A stretch of 64,000 nt of DNA from Nostoc commune NIES-4072 (GCF_003113895.1 NZ_BDUD01000001.1:3262756-3326755), one strand, 5' to 3'. Positions 44,398 to 54,386 are shown, counted from the first letter of the stretch. Translations and numbers: made by a program. The notes: a model not told the origin generated them from the letters alone.

Positions 44398-45588
44398 TTA
44401 CCAATCTTTCAACATCAAAATAGCATCTCGATATAAAGACAAATCCACCTGATGAACTTCTATTCCCTGCCCAATTCTTTGTAGAAGAGTGATTGTTAAA
44501 TTTCCTCCTAAGTGTTCACGGAACTCTGTAAGCCCCCGAAATAGACAATGCGGATGGTCTAGTTGATCTAATTGTTCTGTCAGTGCTGATACATACAAAG
44601 TAAAGCCTAATTTCTTGAGTGTACTTAGAACCCTTTGCCACTCAGATTTTAAGAGTTGCCCTGTTAAATATGAATAGGTTGTATCTAAAGCAATACCGAT
44701 CGCTACAGATTCACCATGACGTAGGCTGTAATTACTTAAATGCTCTAGTTTATGAGCAGCCCAATGTCCAAAATCTAAAGGACGCGATGAACCCATTTCA
44801 AAGGGATCGCCACTACCAGCAATATGCTCTAAGTGCAACTGAGAACAGCGATAGATCAGCTTTTCCATTATGTCCATGTCTCTATTAGCCAATTTTTCGG
44901 CATTAGTCATAATGAAATCGAAGAAATCTGCATCTTTAATCAGTGCTACTTTCACTGCTTCTGCAATACCCGATCGCCAATCTCGATCGTCAAGGCTAGT
45001 AAGAAAATCAAAGTCATTCAAGACAGCATAAGGTGGCATGAATGTACCCAAAAAGTTTTTCTTGCCAAAGGCATTGATTCCGTTCTTTACCCCTACACCC
45101 GAATCGTTTTGCCCTAATACTGTTGTCGGTACTCGTAGCAGCCGAATTCCTCGGTGAGCTGTTGTTGCTGCGTATCCTGCCATGTCGAGGACGGCTCCAC
45201 CTCCAATTGCTAAGATGTACGAGTGACGACACAATCCAGCTGCATTTATCTGCTGATGAATTTGCTCTATAAATCTAGCATCGTTCTTGACTGCTTCTCC
45301 ACCCGGAACTACTATCGGCTCACCAGTTAGTGTTAGTACATCTTGATAATACTGAGCGTAAACTGATAATTTTTTTAGCAACCCATCCTGATACTTTAAA
45401 AATCCTGCATCTACCACTGCTAGCACTTGTTTTGGGGCTGTTTCTCCATCTGCGGCGATCGCTTGTGCGAGTAAAGGATTATCTAACTGAAACAGACCTC
45501 TAGTAAAGTGAACATCATAATTAAAGGTCACGCGAACACATTGGTTAATTGGTTGAAGATTAAGAACGGTTTTTTGTTGAATACCCAT
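44398..45588 (-). CDS. eboD: EboD sugar-phosphate cyclase (dehydroquinate-synthase family)
   Basis: A member of the dehydroquinate-synthase superfamily tied to the ebo cluster. The 396-residue protein has the NAD loop AIGGGAVLDMAGYAATTAHRG, LLRVPTTVLGQNDSGVGVKNG, Zn ligands in SGIAEAVKVALI, FGHWAAHKLE and RHGESVAIGIALD, and PRPL-type substrate residues. It differs clearly from MysA at 7.3-8.6 kb, including the NDSGVGVKN segment. Transcribed divergently from eboA, sharing the 470-bp region. The product of the reaction is not established; the ebo pathway is thought to make a small molecule needed for export of scytonemin precursors. Confidence 0.9.
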   Translation of the reverse strand: MGIQQKTVLNLQPINQCVRVTFNYDVHFTRGLFQLDNPLLAQAIAADGETAPKQVLAVVDAGFLKYQDGLLKKLSVYAQYYQDVLTLTGEPIVVPGGEAVKNDARFIEQIHQQINAAGLCRHSYILAIGGGAVLDMAGYAATTAHRGIRLLRVPTTVLGQNDSGVGVKNGINAFGKKNFLGTFMPPYAVLNDFDFLTSLDDRDWRSGIAEAVKVALIKDADFFDFIMTNAEKLANRDMDIMEKLIYRCSQLHLEHIAGSGDPFEMGSSRPLDFGHWAAHKLEHLSNYSLRHGESVAIGIALDTTYSYLTGQLLKSEWQRVLSTLKKLGFTLYVSALTEQLDQLDHPHCLFRGLTEFREHLGGNLTITLLQRIGQGIEVHQVDLSLYRDAILMLKDW

Positions 45589-46061
45589 TGGAATATTATT
45601 ACTTTTTAAGTAACTGTAAATATATCTAATACTGTGATTGAAATGATAGTAATTTCAAAAACAAACTTTTTTAAATAATGAAATTTAAAATAATTTGATA
45701 TCAACGTTCAACTAATAAATTTCTCGTGATTTTTTAAGTATGTTACTTTAATATCGAAATTTTCAAAATAACATTTGTTGAAAAATTTATTAATGCCTAA
45801 CTTTTATATTTAAGATTGCTTATAGATATCATTATTACATTAAATTCTAATTTTATTCCGTAAGAAAAATTGATCCTTTATCTAATCGAAATGGGATCTT
45901 TACAGTATCTTATCGAAAGTCAGGAGATTTTTATAGATTCAGTGAAGTTATAATTTCAGTAGTATATTATTTAGCTGCTTGAATCACAAAGTATCAAGTT
46001 TAGTGCTAGATTTTATACTTAGTTGCCATAAAAAGTCGGGCAACTTTTCCTAAAATTCATC
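45589..46061. promoter_or_regulatory. Divergent eboD/eboA control region
   Basis: AT-rich 473 bp with no open frame. It must hold promoters for both eboD and the eboABCEF operon. I see no unambiguous NtcA-type or hexamer pair, so no site is marked. Confidence 0.55.
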
Positions 46062-46943
46062 ATGAGTAAAGTAAACGAGTTACTGCATCACTGGCTGTTA
46101 AAGTCTGTTTCAGAGAAAGCTTTTGCTTGGTTGGAACAGAAGCAAGCACAAATTGCTAGCGGCGCTGCTGAAAGAGTGTTTTTTACGGCTTTTAGTGCTG
46201 TGCCGCGTTATCTAGGTAAAGAGGATTTGCAGCTAACATTCCAGGACTTGGAAGCAGCCCAGGATGTGGTTCCTGGTTGGTATCCTGGTCATTGGAGTGT
46301 AGATCAAGCAGGTCGTACACTCTTGCTTCTAGCTTTGCCCCATGATGATGCTGAGGGCTATGTGCGATCGCTTGATAAATTCTTCTCCACTGCTGATATG
46401 GGGGAGTTAGTTGTCCTTTATCAAAGTTTGCCCCTATTACCACATCCAGAGTTACATCGCCATCGTGCTGCTGAGGGAATTCGCAGCAATATGAGTAATG
46501 TATTCCAAGCGATCGCATTACGTAACCCTTATCCAGCAGATTATTTAGATAATGCTGCTTGGAATCAAATGGTACTGAAGGCTGTGTTTGTCGGTAGTCC
46601 GTTGCATCTAATTTGGGGACTAGATCGGCGTGCTAATCCAGAATTAGCGAGGATGTTAGCAGACTATGCCCATGAACGTTGGGCAGCTAAACGCTCAGTT
46701 ACGCCAGAACTTTGGCGACCTGTAGGACGGTTCGCGGATAGCGCAATCATTACAGATTTGGAAAAAGTACTGGCTAATGGGGATATACACGAGCAAGAAG
46801 CAGCAGCATTAGCTTGTGCTGAGTCTTCTTTACCCCAAGCACAAGAATTACTTTCCCGTTACCCAGATTTACAGTCATCCATTCAAAAAGGTAATCTGAC
46901 TTGGAATAATTTTAGCCGCGATGGCCTTTTTGTTTACAAATAA
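46062..46943 (+). CDS. eboA: EboA domain protein
   Basis: First gene of the ebo operon. The 293-residue soluble, helix-rich protein contains the EboA pattern: [65 protein letters not shown] and [26 protein letters not shown]. No catalytic motif is known for the family. In Nostoc punctiforme the ebo genes are needed for moving the scytonemin monomer to the periplasm; the same cluster occurs in other bacteria and eustigmatophyte plastids. It is followed by a run of heptamer repeats rather than a terminator, and eboB continues on the same strand. Confidence 0.92.
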   Translation: MSKVNELLHHWLLKSVSEKAFAWLEQKQAQIASGAAERVFFTAFSAVPRYLGKEDLQLTFQDLEAAQDVVPGWYPGHWSVDQAGRTLLLLALPHDDAEGYVRSLDKFFSTADMGELVVLYQSLPLLPHPELHRHRAAEGIRSNMSNVFQAIALRNPYPADYLDNAAWNQMVLKAVFVGSPLHLIWGLDRRANPELARMLADYAHERWAAKRSVTPELWRPVGRFADSAIITDLEKVLANGDIHEQEAAALACAESSLPQAQELLSRYPDLQSSIQKGNLTWNNFSRDGLFVYK

Positions 46944-47081
46944 AACGGAGTAGGGAGTGGGGATGAGGGAGATGAGGGAGATGAGGGGGAACAAGGAAAA
47001 TAACCAATGCCCAATGCCCCATGCCCAATTCCCAATGCCCCATGCCCAATGCCCAATTCCCAATTCCCAATCATTAAAACC
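46944..47081. repeat. Mixed heptamer repeats between eboA and eboB
   Basis: GAGATGAGG-type and CCCAATG/CCCCATG/CCCAATT units. The second block reads as an artificial N-terminal extension ([14 protein letters not shown]) in the eboB frame, so it masks the true start. Confidence 0.85.
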
Positions 47082-48017
47082 ATGATGTTTATCGATCCTC
47101 ACATTCACATGTGTTCGCGCACTACTTACGATTACTTAGTAATGCGGGAATATGGCATTGTCGCCGTTATTGAACCAGCCTTTTGGTTAGGACAGCCACG
47201 AACAAACGCTGGCTCATTTAAAGACTACTTCAGCAGTCTTGTGGGCTGGGAACGGTTTCGTGCTAGTCAATTTGGCATCCAACATTACTGCACAATTGGC
47301 CTCAATCCGAAAGAAGCTAACAATGAGGCACTAGCAGCAGAAGTTATAGAACTGCTACCACTTTATGCTTGTAAAGAGGGAGTTGTTGCCATTGGTGAAA
47401 TTGGCTACGACGACATGACAGAAGCAGAAGATAAGTACTTTTGTCAACAGTTAGCATTAGCTAAAGAACTCGATATGTTGGTGCTAATTCATACGCCTCA
47501 TCGTAATAAAAAGGCGGGTGCTAGTCGGAGTATGGATCGCTGTATTGAATACGGCTTAGATCCTGCGCAAGTAGTTATTGATCACAACAACGAGGAAACC
47601 GTTGAGGAAGTATTAGGACGGGGTTTTTGGGCAGCTTTTACAATTTATCCACAGACGAAGATGGGTAACGCCAGAATGGTTGAAGTTGTCCGTAAGTATG
47701 GACGCGATAGCGTAGCGGGACGTGATAACGTTCGTCGCATCATTGTAGATAGTAGTGCTGATTGGGGTATTAGCGATCCTCTGGCAGTCCCAAAAACGGC
47801 TCAGTTGATGTTAGATAGGGGCATTCCTGAAGAACATGTGCGAGCAGTTTGTTATGAAAACGCCCTAGCTGCTTACAGTCAAACTGGGCAGATGCAAGCA
47901 TCAGATTGGCTCAATCCCGAATCTATTGATCAGCGTCAGTTGTTCAATGGGAATTCTGTGTTGCGGGGACAAGAACCAGGAATCAAATCAGTTTCAGATT
48001 ATGTATTGATTGAGTAA
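47082..48017 (+). CDS. eboB: EboB, TatD-like metal-dependent hydrolase
   Basis: The 311-residue TIM-barrel amidohydrolase starts [18 protein letters not shown], with the HxH metal motif at residues about 7-9. [14 protein letters not shown] (metal Glu), [12 protein letters not shown] (His), [15 protein letters not shown] (His) and [16 protein letters not shown] (Asp) complete the site. The reaction is not known; in the ebo pathway it should process a cyclic or lipid intermediate. The frame extends upstream through STRR DNA, so the ATG at 47082 (or the next, 47085) is preferred. Confidence 0.92.
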   Translation: MMFIDPHIHMCSRTTYDYLVMREYGIVAVIEPAFWLGQPRTNAGSFKDYFSSLVGWERFRASQFGIQHYCTIGLNPKEANNEALAAEVIELLPLYACKEGVVAIGEIGYDDMTEAEDKYFCQQLALAKELDMLVLIHTPHRNKKAGASRSMDRCIEYGLDPAQVVIDHNNEETVEEVLGRGFWAAFTIYPQTKMGNARMVEVVRKYGRDSVAGRDNVRRIIVDSSADWGISDPLAVPKTAQLMLDRGIPEEHVRAVCYENALAAYSQTGQMQASDWLNPESIDQRQLFNGNSVLRGQEPGIKSVSDYVLIE

Positions 48018-48028
48018 AAAATTGGTAG

Positions 48029-48048
48029 AGACGCGATTCATCGCGTCT
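48029..48048. repeat. Hairpin between eboB and eboC
   Basis: AGACGCGAT-TC-ATCGCGTCT, a perfect 9-bp stem 11 bp after the eboB stop. Related to the palindrome at 33666. There is no T-tract, so attenuation or mRNA-end protection is more likely than full termination. Confidence 0.75.
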
Positions 48049-48143
48049 GTATTGGGGAATGGGGATGAGGAATTGCAGAAATATTTGATTTATCTGTAAT
48101 ATGCAGTTTATTTTGAGAAATTATTAGGTACGGAGGCAGATAA

Positions 48144-49076
48144 GTGAATGTTGCAAGCTTAAATTTTCATAGCTGGCGGGGTTATCTAGAATTGATGCGT
48201 CCGGCTAATATTGTTACTGCTTGGGCGGATATTCTTGTTGGTTTTGCTGCTTCTGGCTCTGGAATTATTTTTGCTCAATTAATCAATGGAGAAGCAAGTT
48301 TTACTATACTAATTCCATTAGCTTGGTTGTTATTAGCTACAACTGGCTTATACGGCGGTGGTGTAGTTTTTAATGATGTTTTTGATGCTGAATTAGATGC
48401 AAAAGAGCGGCCAAATAGAGCAATTCCCAGTGGTCGCGTATCTCGTGAAAATGCTACTTTATTGGGGAGCATACTATTTGCGATCGGGGTTATAGCTGCT
48501 TTTCAAGTATCGTTGGTGAGTGGTGCGATCGCTATATTTATCACTCTTTCATGCTTACTGTATAACTCAATCGCCAAACATCATCCTTTTTTTGGCCCTT
48601 TAAATATGGGTTTGTGTCGTGGCAGTAACTTATTATTAGGTGTAAGTGCTGTACCAGCAATGATAGGAGAACGTTGGTATTTAGCGCTAATTCCTGTTAT
48701 TTACATTGCTGCTATCACCGCAATTAGTCAGGGTGAAGTTCATGGAGGTAAGAAGATTACAGGAGTATTAGCATTACTGCTGATTGCAATAGTTTTGACG
48801 GCAGTTTTAGCTTTAGGATTATTAAGAGACTATGCAGCGATCGCAGCACTACCATTTGCTGTTGTATTAGCTATCAGAGTTTTGCCTAATTTTATCAAAG
48901 CTGCGCGTGAACCAGTCGCCGAAAATATCCGAACTGCCGTAAAAATAGGCGTGTTATCTCTAATAGTTTTAGATGCAACTATTGCATCTGGTTTTGCTGG
49001 TTTGTATTACGGTTTATTCGTTCTAATTTTGCTACCATTTTCGGTTAAGTTAGCAAAAGTATTTGCTGTTACTTAA
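48144..49076 (+). CDS. eboC: EboC, UbiA-family prenyltransferase
   Basis: An integral membrane prenyltransferase with 8-9 hydrophobic segments in 310 residues. The first Asp-rich motif NDVFDAELDAKERPNRAIPSGR (about 75-96) is the prenyl-diphosphate/Mg site. The second, usually DxxxD, is replaced near GEVHGGKKITG (about 198-208). It is therefore expected to attach a prenyl chain to an aromatic or cyclitol acceptor made by EboD and others; substrate unknown. The start is GTG at 48144 with GGAGG 9 bp upstream. A 93-bp MITE begins 2 bp after the stop, between this gene and eboE. Confidence 0.92.
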   Translation: MNVASLNFHSWRGYLELMRPANIVTAWADILVGFAASGSGIIFAQLINGEASFTILIPLAWLLLATTGLYGGGVVFNDVFDAELDAKERPNRAIPSGRVSRENATLLGSILFAIGVIAAFQVSLVSGAIAIFITLSCLLYNSIAKHHPFFGPLNMGLCRGSNLLLGVSAVPAMIGERWYLALIPVIYIAAITAISQGEVHGGKKITGVLALLLIAIVLTAVLALGLLRDYAAIAALPFAVVLAIRVLPNFIKAAREPVAENIRTAVKIGVLSLIVLDATIASGFAGLYYGLFVLILLPFSVKLAKVFAVT

Positions 49077-49077
49077 A

Positions 49078-49170
49078 TAGGACTTACGCACACTCTACGA
49101 ATTCTCGGCGCTCTTGGCGTCTTGGCGGTTCGAGAAATTAAGCTTTTTAGCAATTTTTGCGTAAGTCCTA
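49078..49170 (+). mobile_element. MITE type 1 (93 bp), copy C, inside the ebo operon
   Basis: Identical to copies D and E in orientation and sequence. Target duplication TTAAA at 49073-49077 and 49171-49175, which overlaps the eboC stop codon. Lies in the eboC-eboE gap and could change read-through or processing of the operon mRNA. Confidence 0.95.
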
Positions 49171-49316
49171 TTAAATTTGAATGTATACACCCAGTAATAC
49201 CGTGAATCTGTTGTATGGGCGCACATCTATGCGCCCATACGACTGAATATGTAGCAGGTATTTTGTGAAATACTATAAGCCAAATAAATTACATATACAA
49301 AGGATAAAGCTAGAAA

Positions 49317-50540
49317 ATGAAAATTACAAAAAATAATAATCACTTAACTTATTGCAGCAATATTCACCCTGGCGAAAGTTGGCTAGAGGTTTTCGCTAAT
49401 TTAGAAAAATATGTTCTCAATCTCAAGTCACGTTTATCGCCAACAGCACCTTTTGGTATTGGTTTAAGATTAGCAGATGCAGCTGCCAAAGAACTGTTAC
49501 AAAATAATAACTTGGCTCAATTCCAAGCGTGGCTTAGTCAAGAAGATTTATATGTTTTTACTTTAAATGGATTCCCTTATGGCGGATTCCATCGACAGAT
49601 AGTAAAAGACCAAGTTTATGCACCAGATTGGTCTACACAAGAACGGGTCGATTATACATTAAACTTGGTACAAATTTTAGCTGCGCTATTACCAGAAGGA
49701 CTTGATGGCGGAATTTCTACGCTGCCATTATCCTATAAACCTTGGTGGCAAAAAGACCAAGCAACTTTAGAGACAGTTCAGAAAAAGAGTTGTTTAAATA
49801 TAGCATCAGTTGTTATAGAAATGATTCGCATCTGCGAAGAAACAGGAAAGATACTCCATATTGATTTAGAACCTGAGCCTGATGGTTTAATTGAAAATAC
49901 CTCAGAAGTAATTGATTTTTATCAAAATTGGCTATTACCAATTGGCGGTAATTACTTATCAGAAAGATTAAATATTGAACAGAGTCTAGCAGAAACTAAA
50001 TTGCTAGAACACGTTCGAGTTTGCTATGACACCTGCCATTTTTCAGTTGAATATGAGGAACCGCAATCTGTATTTGCACGTTTCCAATCGGCAGGAATTA
50101 AAATTGGTAAAATTCAAATCAGCGCCGCAATTAAAGTAAAAATTCCTACTGATATTGAAAAACGTAGTTTGATAGTTGAACGCTTACGTCCTTTTGCTGA
50201 ATCTACTTATCTTCACCAAGTAATAGAACGTCGCAGTGATGGTACACTCCATCACTATCCTGACTTAATAACTGCATTACCACATTTAGAACAATCTCTA
50301 GCTGAAGAATGGCGTACTCACTTTCATGTCCCAATTTTTATTCATGATTATCAAATTTTGCAGTCTACCCAAGATGACATTGCTACTGTTTTACATCTAC
50401 TTCAAACAAACAATGCTTGCTCCCATTTAGAAATTGAAACTTATACTTGGGATGTATTGCCATCAGAAATGAAGATAGATTTGCTGACTTCTATTCAGCG
50501 AGAATATGAGTGGGTATTAAAAGAATTTGCGGCAAATTAA
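49317..50540 (+). CDS. eboE: EboE, xylose-isomerase-like TIM-barrel protein
   Basis: The 407-residue protein of the sugar-phosphate isomerase/epimerase superfamily has NIHPGESWLEVFANLEKYV and APFGIGLRLADAAAKEL. The barrel metal residues are visible in LHIDLEPEPDGLIE, RVCYDTCHFSVEYE, KIGKIQISAA and FHVPIFIHDYQ. The ebo version of this fold always accompanies eboF downstream. The start at ATG 49317 has only a weak purine-rich leader. It is translationally near-coupled to eboF, whose RBS lies inside the 14-bp gap. Reaction unknown. Confidence 0.92.
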   Translation: MKITKNNNHLTYCSNIHPGESWLEVFANLEKYVLNLKSRLSPTAPFGIGLRLADAAAKELLQNNNLAQFQAWLSQEDLYVFTLNGFPYGGFHRQIVKDQVYAPDWSTQERVDYTLNLVQILAALLPEGLDGGISTLPLSYKPWWQKDQATLETVQKKSCLNIASVVIEMIRICEETGKILHIDLEPEPDGLIENTSEVIDFYQNWLLPIGGNYLSERLNIEQSLAETKLLEHVRVCYDTCHFSVEYEEPQSVFARFQSAGIKIGKIQISAAIKVKIPTDIEKRSLIVERLRPFAESTYLHQVIERRSDGTLHHYPDLITALPHLEQSLAEEWRTHFHVPIFIHDYQILQSTQDDIATVLHLLQTNNACSHLEIETYTWDVLPSEMKIDLLTSIQREYEWVLKEFAAN

Positions 50541-50554
50541 AAGGAGATTAATTT

Positions 50555-51931
50555 ATGCAGAAAACTGTTGTTTTAAATGTCGTGGGATTAACGCCCAGTT
50601 TACTAGGAGAAAATACACCGTTCTTATCTTCTTGGGCGGCGATTGGGCAAGTAGTCCCGATCGCAACAGTTTTACCTGCTGTAACTTGTTCTGTTCAGGC
50701 TACTTATTTAACAGGAAAATTGCCTGATGAGCATGGAATTGTCGCTAATGGTTGGTACTTCCGCGATGAATGTGAAGTGAAGTTTTGGCGGCAGTCTAAT
50801 AAGCTAGTACAGGCTCCCAAAGTTTGGGAAATAGCTAAATCAATTGATCCAAATTTCACTTGTGCCAATCTTTTTTGGTGGTACAACATGTATTCTTCAG
50901 TAGATTATGCCATTACACCGCGCCCGATGTATCCCGCAGATGGGAGAAAATTACCTGATATTTATACCCATCCTAGTGATGTGCGATCGCAAATTCAATC
51001 TGATTTAGGAAACTTCCCTTTATTCGATTTTTGGGGGCCAAAAACTACCATTAGTTCTAGCCAATGGATTGCCAATTCAGCAAAATGGATTGAGGAACGT
51101 TATAGCCCGACATTATCACTAGTTTATCTGCCACATTTAGATTACTGTCTGCAAAAATTTGGTCATGATGAAAAACACATCCAAGCTGATTTGCGAGAAA
51201 TTGATGCTGTTTGTGGCGATTTAATTGAATATTATCAAGCACGTAATACTCAGGTAATTATTCTTTCTGAGTATGGCATTACTCCAGTCTCTAAAGCTGT
51301 GGATATCAACCGTGTACTACGGGAAAACGGTTTAATTGCTGTGCGGGAAGAATTAGGGCGAGAACTGCTCGATTTTGGTGCTAGCATTGCCTTTGCTGTT
51401 GCCGATCATCAAATTGCTCATGTATATGTAAATGATCCGGCTTATATCCCGAAAGTGCGATCGCTTTTAGAAGCGACTGAAGGGATAGCCCAGGTATTAG
51501 ATGAAGAGGGTAAACAAACCTACCATCTTAATCATCCTAGATCGGGGGAGTTGGTGGCGATCGCTCAATCAGACGCTTGGTTTACCTATTATTATTGGCT
51601 GGATGATGCAAAAGCTCCTGATTTTGCTAAAACTGTAGATATCCACCGCAAACCTGGTTACGATCCTGTAGAACTTTTCCTTGATCCGCAAATTAAGTTT
51701 CCTCAAGGAAAAATTGCTCTCAAACTACTTAAGAAACAATTAGGTTTTCGCTACTTAATGGATGTGATTCCTCTGGATGCTTCCCTTGTACGCGGTTCTC
51801 ACGGTCACGTTAGCACTTCTGTTGATGAAGGGCCTCTATTTATCACCCATCAAACTCACCTAGTTGGTGAAAATCGCATTCAGGCGACAGATGTTTGCTC
51901 GTTGATTCTCAAGCATTTGAATAGGGAGTAG
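50555..51931 (+). CDS. eboF: EboF, nucleotide pyrophosphatase/phosphodiesterase-like protein
   Basis: The 458-residue alkaline-phosphatase-superfamily enzyme has VLNVVGLTPSLLGENTPFLS (first metal region), AVTCSVQATYLTGKLPDEHGI with the Thr nucleophile, VYLPHLDYCLQKFGHDEKH (metal Asp/His), ILSEYGIT and RGSHGHVS (metal His). It is predicted to hydrolyse a phosphodiester or phosphate ester of an ebo intermediate. It has AAAGGAG 11 bp upstream of its ATG. It closes the cluster, and no other ebo gene follows; the next gene, catalase, is about 340 bp away and probably separate. Confidence 0.93.
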   Translation: MQKTVVLNVVGLTPSLLGENTPFLSSWAAIGQVVPIATVLPAVTCSVQATYLTGKLPDEHGIVANGWYFRDECEVKFWRQSNKLVQAPKVWEIAKSIDPNFTCANLFWWYNMYSSVDYAITPRPMYPADGRKLPDIYTHPSDVRSQIQSDLGNFPLFDFWGPKTTISSSQWIANSAKWIEERYSPTLSLVYLPHLDYCLQKFGHDEKHIQADLREIDAVCGDLIEYYQARNTQVIILSEYGITPVSKAVDINRVLRENGLIAVREELGRELLDFGASIAFAVADHQIAHVYVNDPAYIPKVRSLLEATEGIAQVLDEEGKQTYHLNHPRSGELVAIAQSDAWFTYYYWLDDAKAPDFAKTVDIHRKPGYDPVELFLDPQIKFPQGKIALKLLKKQLGFRYLMDVIPLDASLVRGSHGHVSTSVDEGPLFITHQTHLVGENRIQATDVCSLILKHLNRE

Positions 51932-52268
51932 GGAGTGGGGCTGGGCGTTAGCTCTGTATGGGACTCAACCAAGAAGTGCTATAGCTTTCATGCGTAACAA
52001 CTTATGTCCTTTAAAACCTCGTTTCTAGCCTCTAGCTAGAAATGCTTCTAGCTTTCACCTTAAGTTGACAGAAATGCACATATATGCATCTTTAAGATTC
52101 CAAAAAGACAAAACAATTTGGTGGCAATTCAAAGTCATATCGAGTATGCTTTATATATGAACTCGTTATGACTATGAACTAATTAGCTCTATTAATAGGC
52201 AACCGCCTATCTGCTGGCTAAATTTTACTTTGGCAATCTCAAGAACTTAACGGAGAGCTTCTTTACCC
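51932..52268. other. Intergenic region before the catalase gene
   Basis: Begins with a few GGGAGTA/GGGAGTG units. A run TTCTAGCTAGAA-like partial palindromes around 52020-52060 may form a hairpin. The rest is AT-rich and should carry the catalase promoter. Confidence 0.45.
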
Positions 52269-53762
52269 ATGACTGAACCCCAAAACTTAACAACTGCTGA
52301 CGGTATTCCTGTTGCGGATAACCAGAACTCACTCACAGCTGGATCGCGTGGCCCTGTATTAATACAGGATTTCCACCTCTTAGAAAAGCTGGCTCATTTC
52401 AACAGAGAACGTATTCCTGAGCGCGTTGTCCATGCTAAAGGTGCGGCTGCTTTTGGTACTTTTACCGTTACCAATGACATTACTCGCTACAGTAAAGCCA
52501 AACTTTTTTCTGAAATTGGTAAAAAAACCGAACTTCTCTTGCGCTTTTCTACAGTTGGAGGAGAAAAAGGTTCAGCAGATGCCGAGCGTGACCCTAGAGG
52601 CTTTGCCATCAAGTTTTATACTGAAGAGGGGAATTGGGATATTACAGGCAACAATACCCCTATTTTCTTCATCCGTGACCCTTTGAAGTTTCCTGATTTT
52701 ATCCATACCCAAAAGCGCAATCCCCAAACCAATTGCAAAGATCAGAATGCAAAGTGGGATTTTTGGTCACTCAGTCCAGAATCGCTTCACCAAGTGACAA
52801 TCCTATTTTCAGATCGGGGAATTCCGAAAACCTATCGCCACATGGACGGCTTTGGTAGCCACACCTTTAGTTTGATTAATGCTGATGGCGATCGCGTTTG
52901 GTGTAAATTTCACTTTAAGACTCTGCAAGGGCATCAAACCTTGACTGAGGAAGAATCGGCTAAGATTAAGGGCGAAGATCCAGATCATGCCACTCACGAT
53001 CTGTTTGAAGCGATCGCTAACAAAGATTATCCCAAATGGCGGATGTGCATTCAAGTGATGACAGAGGAGCAAGCCCAAAAACATCCTGACAATCCTTTTG
53101 ACTTGACCAAAGTTTGGAAACATTCAGAATATCCTTTAATTGAAGTCGGGATATTAGAGCTAAATCGTAACCCTGAGAATTATTTTGCCGAAGTAGAGCA
53201 AGCCGCTTTTAGCCCTAGTGCAGTGGTTCCTGGCGTTAGTTTCTCTCCAGACAAAATGCTGCAAGCTCGAATTTTTTCTTACCCAGATGCTCAACGGTAT
53301 CGCTTGGGTGGTAACTATCAGCAACTACCCGTCAACCAGCCCAAATGTCCAGTGATGCATTATCAGCGAGATGGCTTTATGGCATTGGGGAACAACCACG
53401 GTAGCGTTCCTAACTATGAACCGAATAGTGCTGAGGGTACGCCTAAAGAAAATCCAGCTTATGCAGAACCACCTAATCATTTGGGCGATGTCACAGTCGA
53501 TCGCTATAGTCATCGTGAAGGAAACGACGATTATACCCAAGCAGGTAATCTGTATCGGTTACTAACTCCTGAACAGCAAGAACGTCTTGCTAAAAATATC
53601 GTCGGTAGTCTCTCTCAAGCAAGGGAAGATATCCAAATGCGTCAACTTTGCCACTTCTTCCGGGCAGATATTTCTTATGGTCGTCGTGTAGCTGAAGGAT
53701 TGGGCATTTCAATCGATCCATCAATGCTGGGTGCTACTGCTCAACCTGTAGGTAACTGGTAA
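52269..53762 (+). CDS. katA: Monofunctional heme catalase
   Basis: Breaks down H2O2 to water and oxygen. The 497-residue small-subunit catalase has the catalytic His in [18 protein letters not shown] (about 56-73) and the Asn in [16 protein letters not shown] (about 118-133). [15 protein letters not shown] and the proximal heme Tyr in [18 protein letters not shown] (about 337-354) complete the heme site. Length and the missing C-terminal flavodoxin-like domain place it in the small-subunit clade. No Mn-catalase or KatG is in the window. The gene seems monocistronic, followed by the short AbrB-like gene 90 bp later. Confidence 0.95.
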   Translation: MTEPQNLTTADGIPVADNQNSLTAGSRGPVLIQDFHLLEKLAHFNRERIPERVVHAKGAAAFGTFTVTNDITRYSKAKLFSEIGKKTELLLRFSTVGGEKGSADAERDPRGFAIKFYTEEGNWDITGNNTPIFFIRDPLKFPDFIHTQKRNPQTNCKDQNAKWDFWSLSPESLHQVTILFSDRGIPKTYRHMDGFGSHTFSLINADGDRVWCKFHFKTLQGHQTLTEEESAKIKGEDPDHATHDLFEAIANKDYPKWRMCIQVMTEEQAQKHPDNPFDLTKVWKHSEYPLIEVGILELNRNPENYFAEVEQAAFSPSAVVPGVSFSPDKMLQARIFSYPDAQRYRLGGNYQQLPVNQPKCPVMHYQRDGFMALGNNHGSVPNYEPNSAEGTPKENPAYAEPPNHLGDVTVDRYSHREGNDDYTQAGNLYRLLTPEQQERLAKNIVGSLSQAREDIQMRQLCHFFRADISYGRRVAEGLGISIDPSMLGATAQPVGNW

Positions 53763-53851
53763 GCCTTATCTAATTTTCTGGGGTGGGCATCTTGCCCGCC
53801 CTAAAGCAAATTCATTTGATTAACTTACAAACTAAATTGAGGTAATTAAAT

Positions 53852-54082
53852 ATGAAATTAACAGCAACAGAAAAAGGCTTATTAATTCCTAAAGAACTAT
53901 TAGGAGAAAACCAAGAGTTTGAGATTATTCAAGAAAATGGAAAAATTATTATTACTAGCATTAAACAAACATCTTCTATTTGGGATTTAGGTTCAAATCC
54001 TGTGGAATGTGATGTAACAGATGGTGCAATTAACCACGATCGCTATCTCTATATCCCGTTGACGGAGATAAAAGCCTCGTGA
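53852..54082 (+). CDS. Small AbrB/MazE-like protein ending in a repeat array
   Basis: A 76-residue protein. The N-terminal 40 residues (KLTATEKGLLIPKELLGENQ, FEIIQENGKIIITSI) resemble the swapped-hairpin AbrB/MazE fold. The rest, SIWDLGSNPVECDVTDGAINHDRYLY, is a conserved tail seen in cyanobacterial antitoxin-like proteins. It would bind DNA and perhaps pair with a PIN-type toxin, but no toxin follows. The last seven residues (LTEIKAS) are encoded by unit 1 of the 21-bp array, and the stop is the TGA at the unit 1/2 junction. Confidence 0.7.
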   Translation: MKLTATEKGLLIPKELLGENQEFEIIQENGKIIITSIKQTSSIWDLGSNPVECDVTDGAINHDRYLYIPLTEIKAS

Positions 54083-54386
54083 ACAGAGCTAAAATACTCG
54101 TTAACGAAGATAAAAGCCTCGTTAACGGAGCTAAAAGACTCGTTAACGGAGATAAAAGCCTCGTTAACGGAGATAAAAGCCTCGTGAACGGAGCTAAAAG
54201 ACTCGTTAACGGAGATAAAAGCCTCGTTGACGGAGATAAAATACTCGTTGACGGATAGGACTTACGCACACTCTACGAATTCTCGGCGCTCTTGGCGTCT
54301 TGGCGGTTCGAGAAATTAAGCTTTTTAGCAATTTTTGCGTAAGTCCTAACGGAGATAAAATACTCGTTGACGGAGTTCAGAGGCTC
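54058..54386. repeat. 21-bp tandem repeat array, split by a MITE
   Basis: Ten units of consensus GTTAACGGAGATAAAAGCCTC plus a degraded eleventh. Units 1-9 are 54058-54246. Unit 10 is broken after GTTGACGGA by the MITE at 54256-54348 and resumes at 54354; unit 11 ends at 54386. As 21 bp is seven codons, every frame stays open except where GTGA gives TGA. The array shares GATAAAAG with the one at 63159. Confidence 0.92.
54256..54348 (+). mobile_element. MITE type 1 (93 bp), copy D, inside the 21-bp array
   Basis: Same orientation as C and E. Duplication ACGGA at 54251-54255 and 54349-54353 lies within repeat unit 10, showing that the element entered an existing array. Confidence 0.95.

Noticed and set aside
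44619..45232. Frames of 72-94 codons within eboD
   Set aside because: Shadows of the cyclase gene in other frames.
47007..47081. N-terminal extension of eboB ([14 protein letters not shown]...)
   Set aside because: It is translated heptamer repeat, not part of the protein.
54030..54269. Minus-strand 79-codon frame with LLSPLTSLLAP repeats
   Set aside because: It is the complement of the 21-bp tandem array, not a gene.
54058..54386. CRISPR array
   Set aside because: Units are directly adjacent 21-mers without variable spacers, and no cas genes are near.
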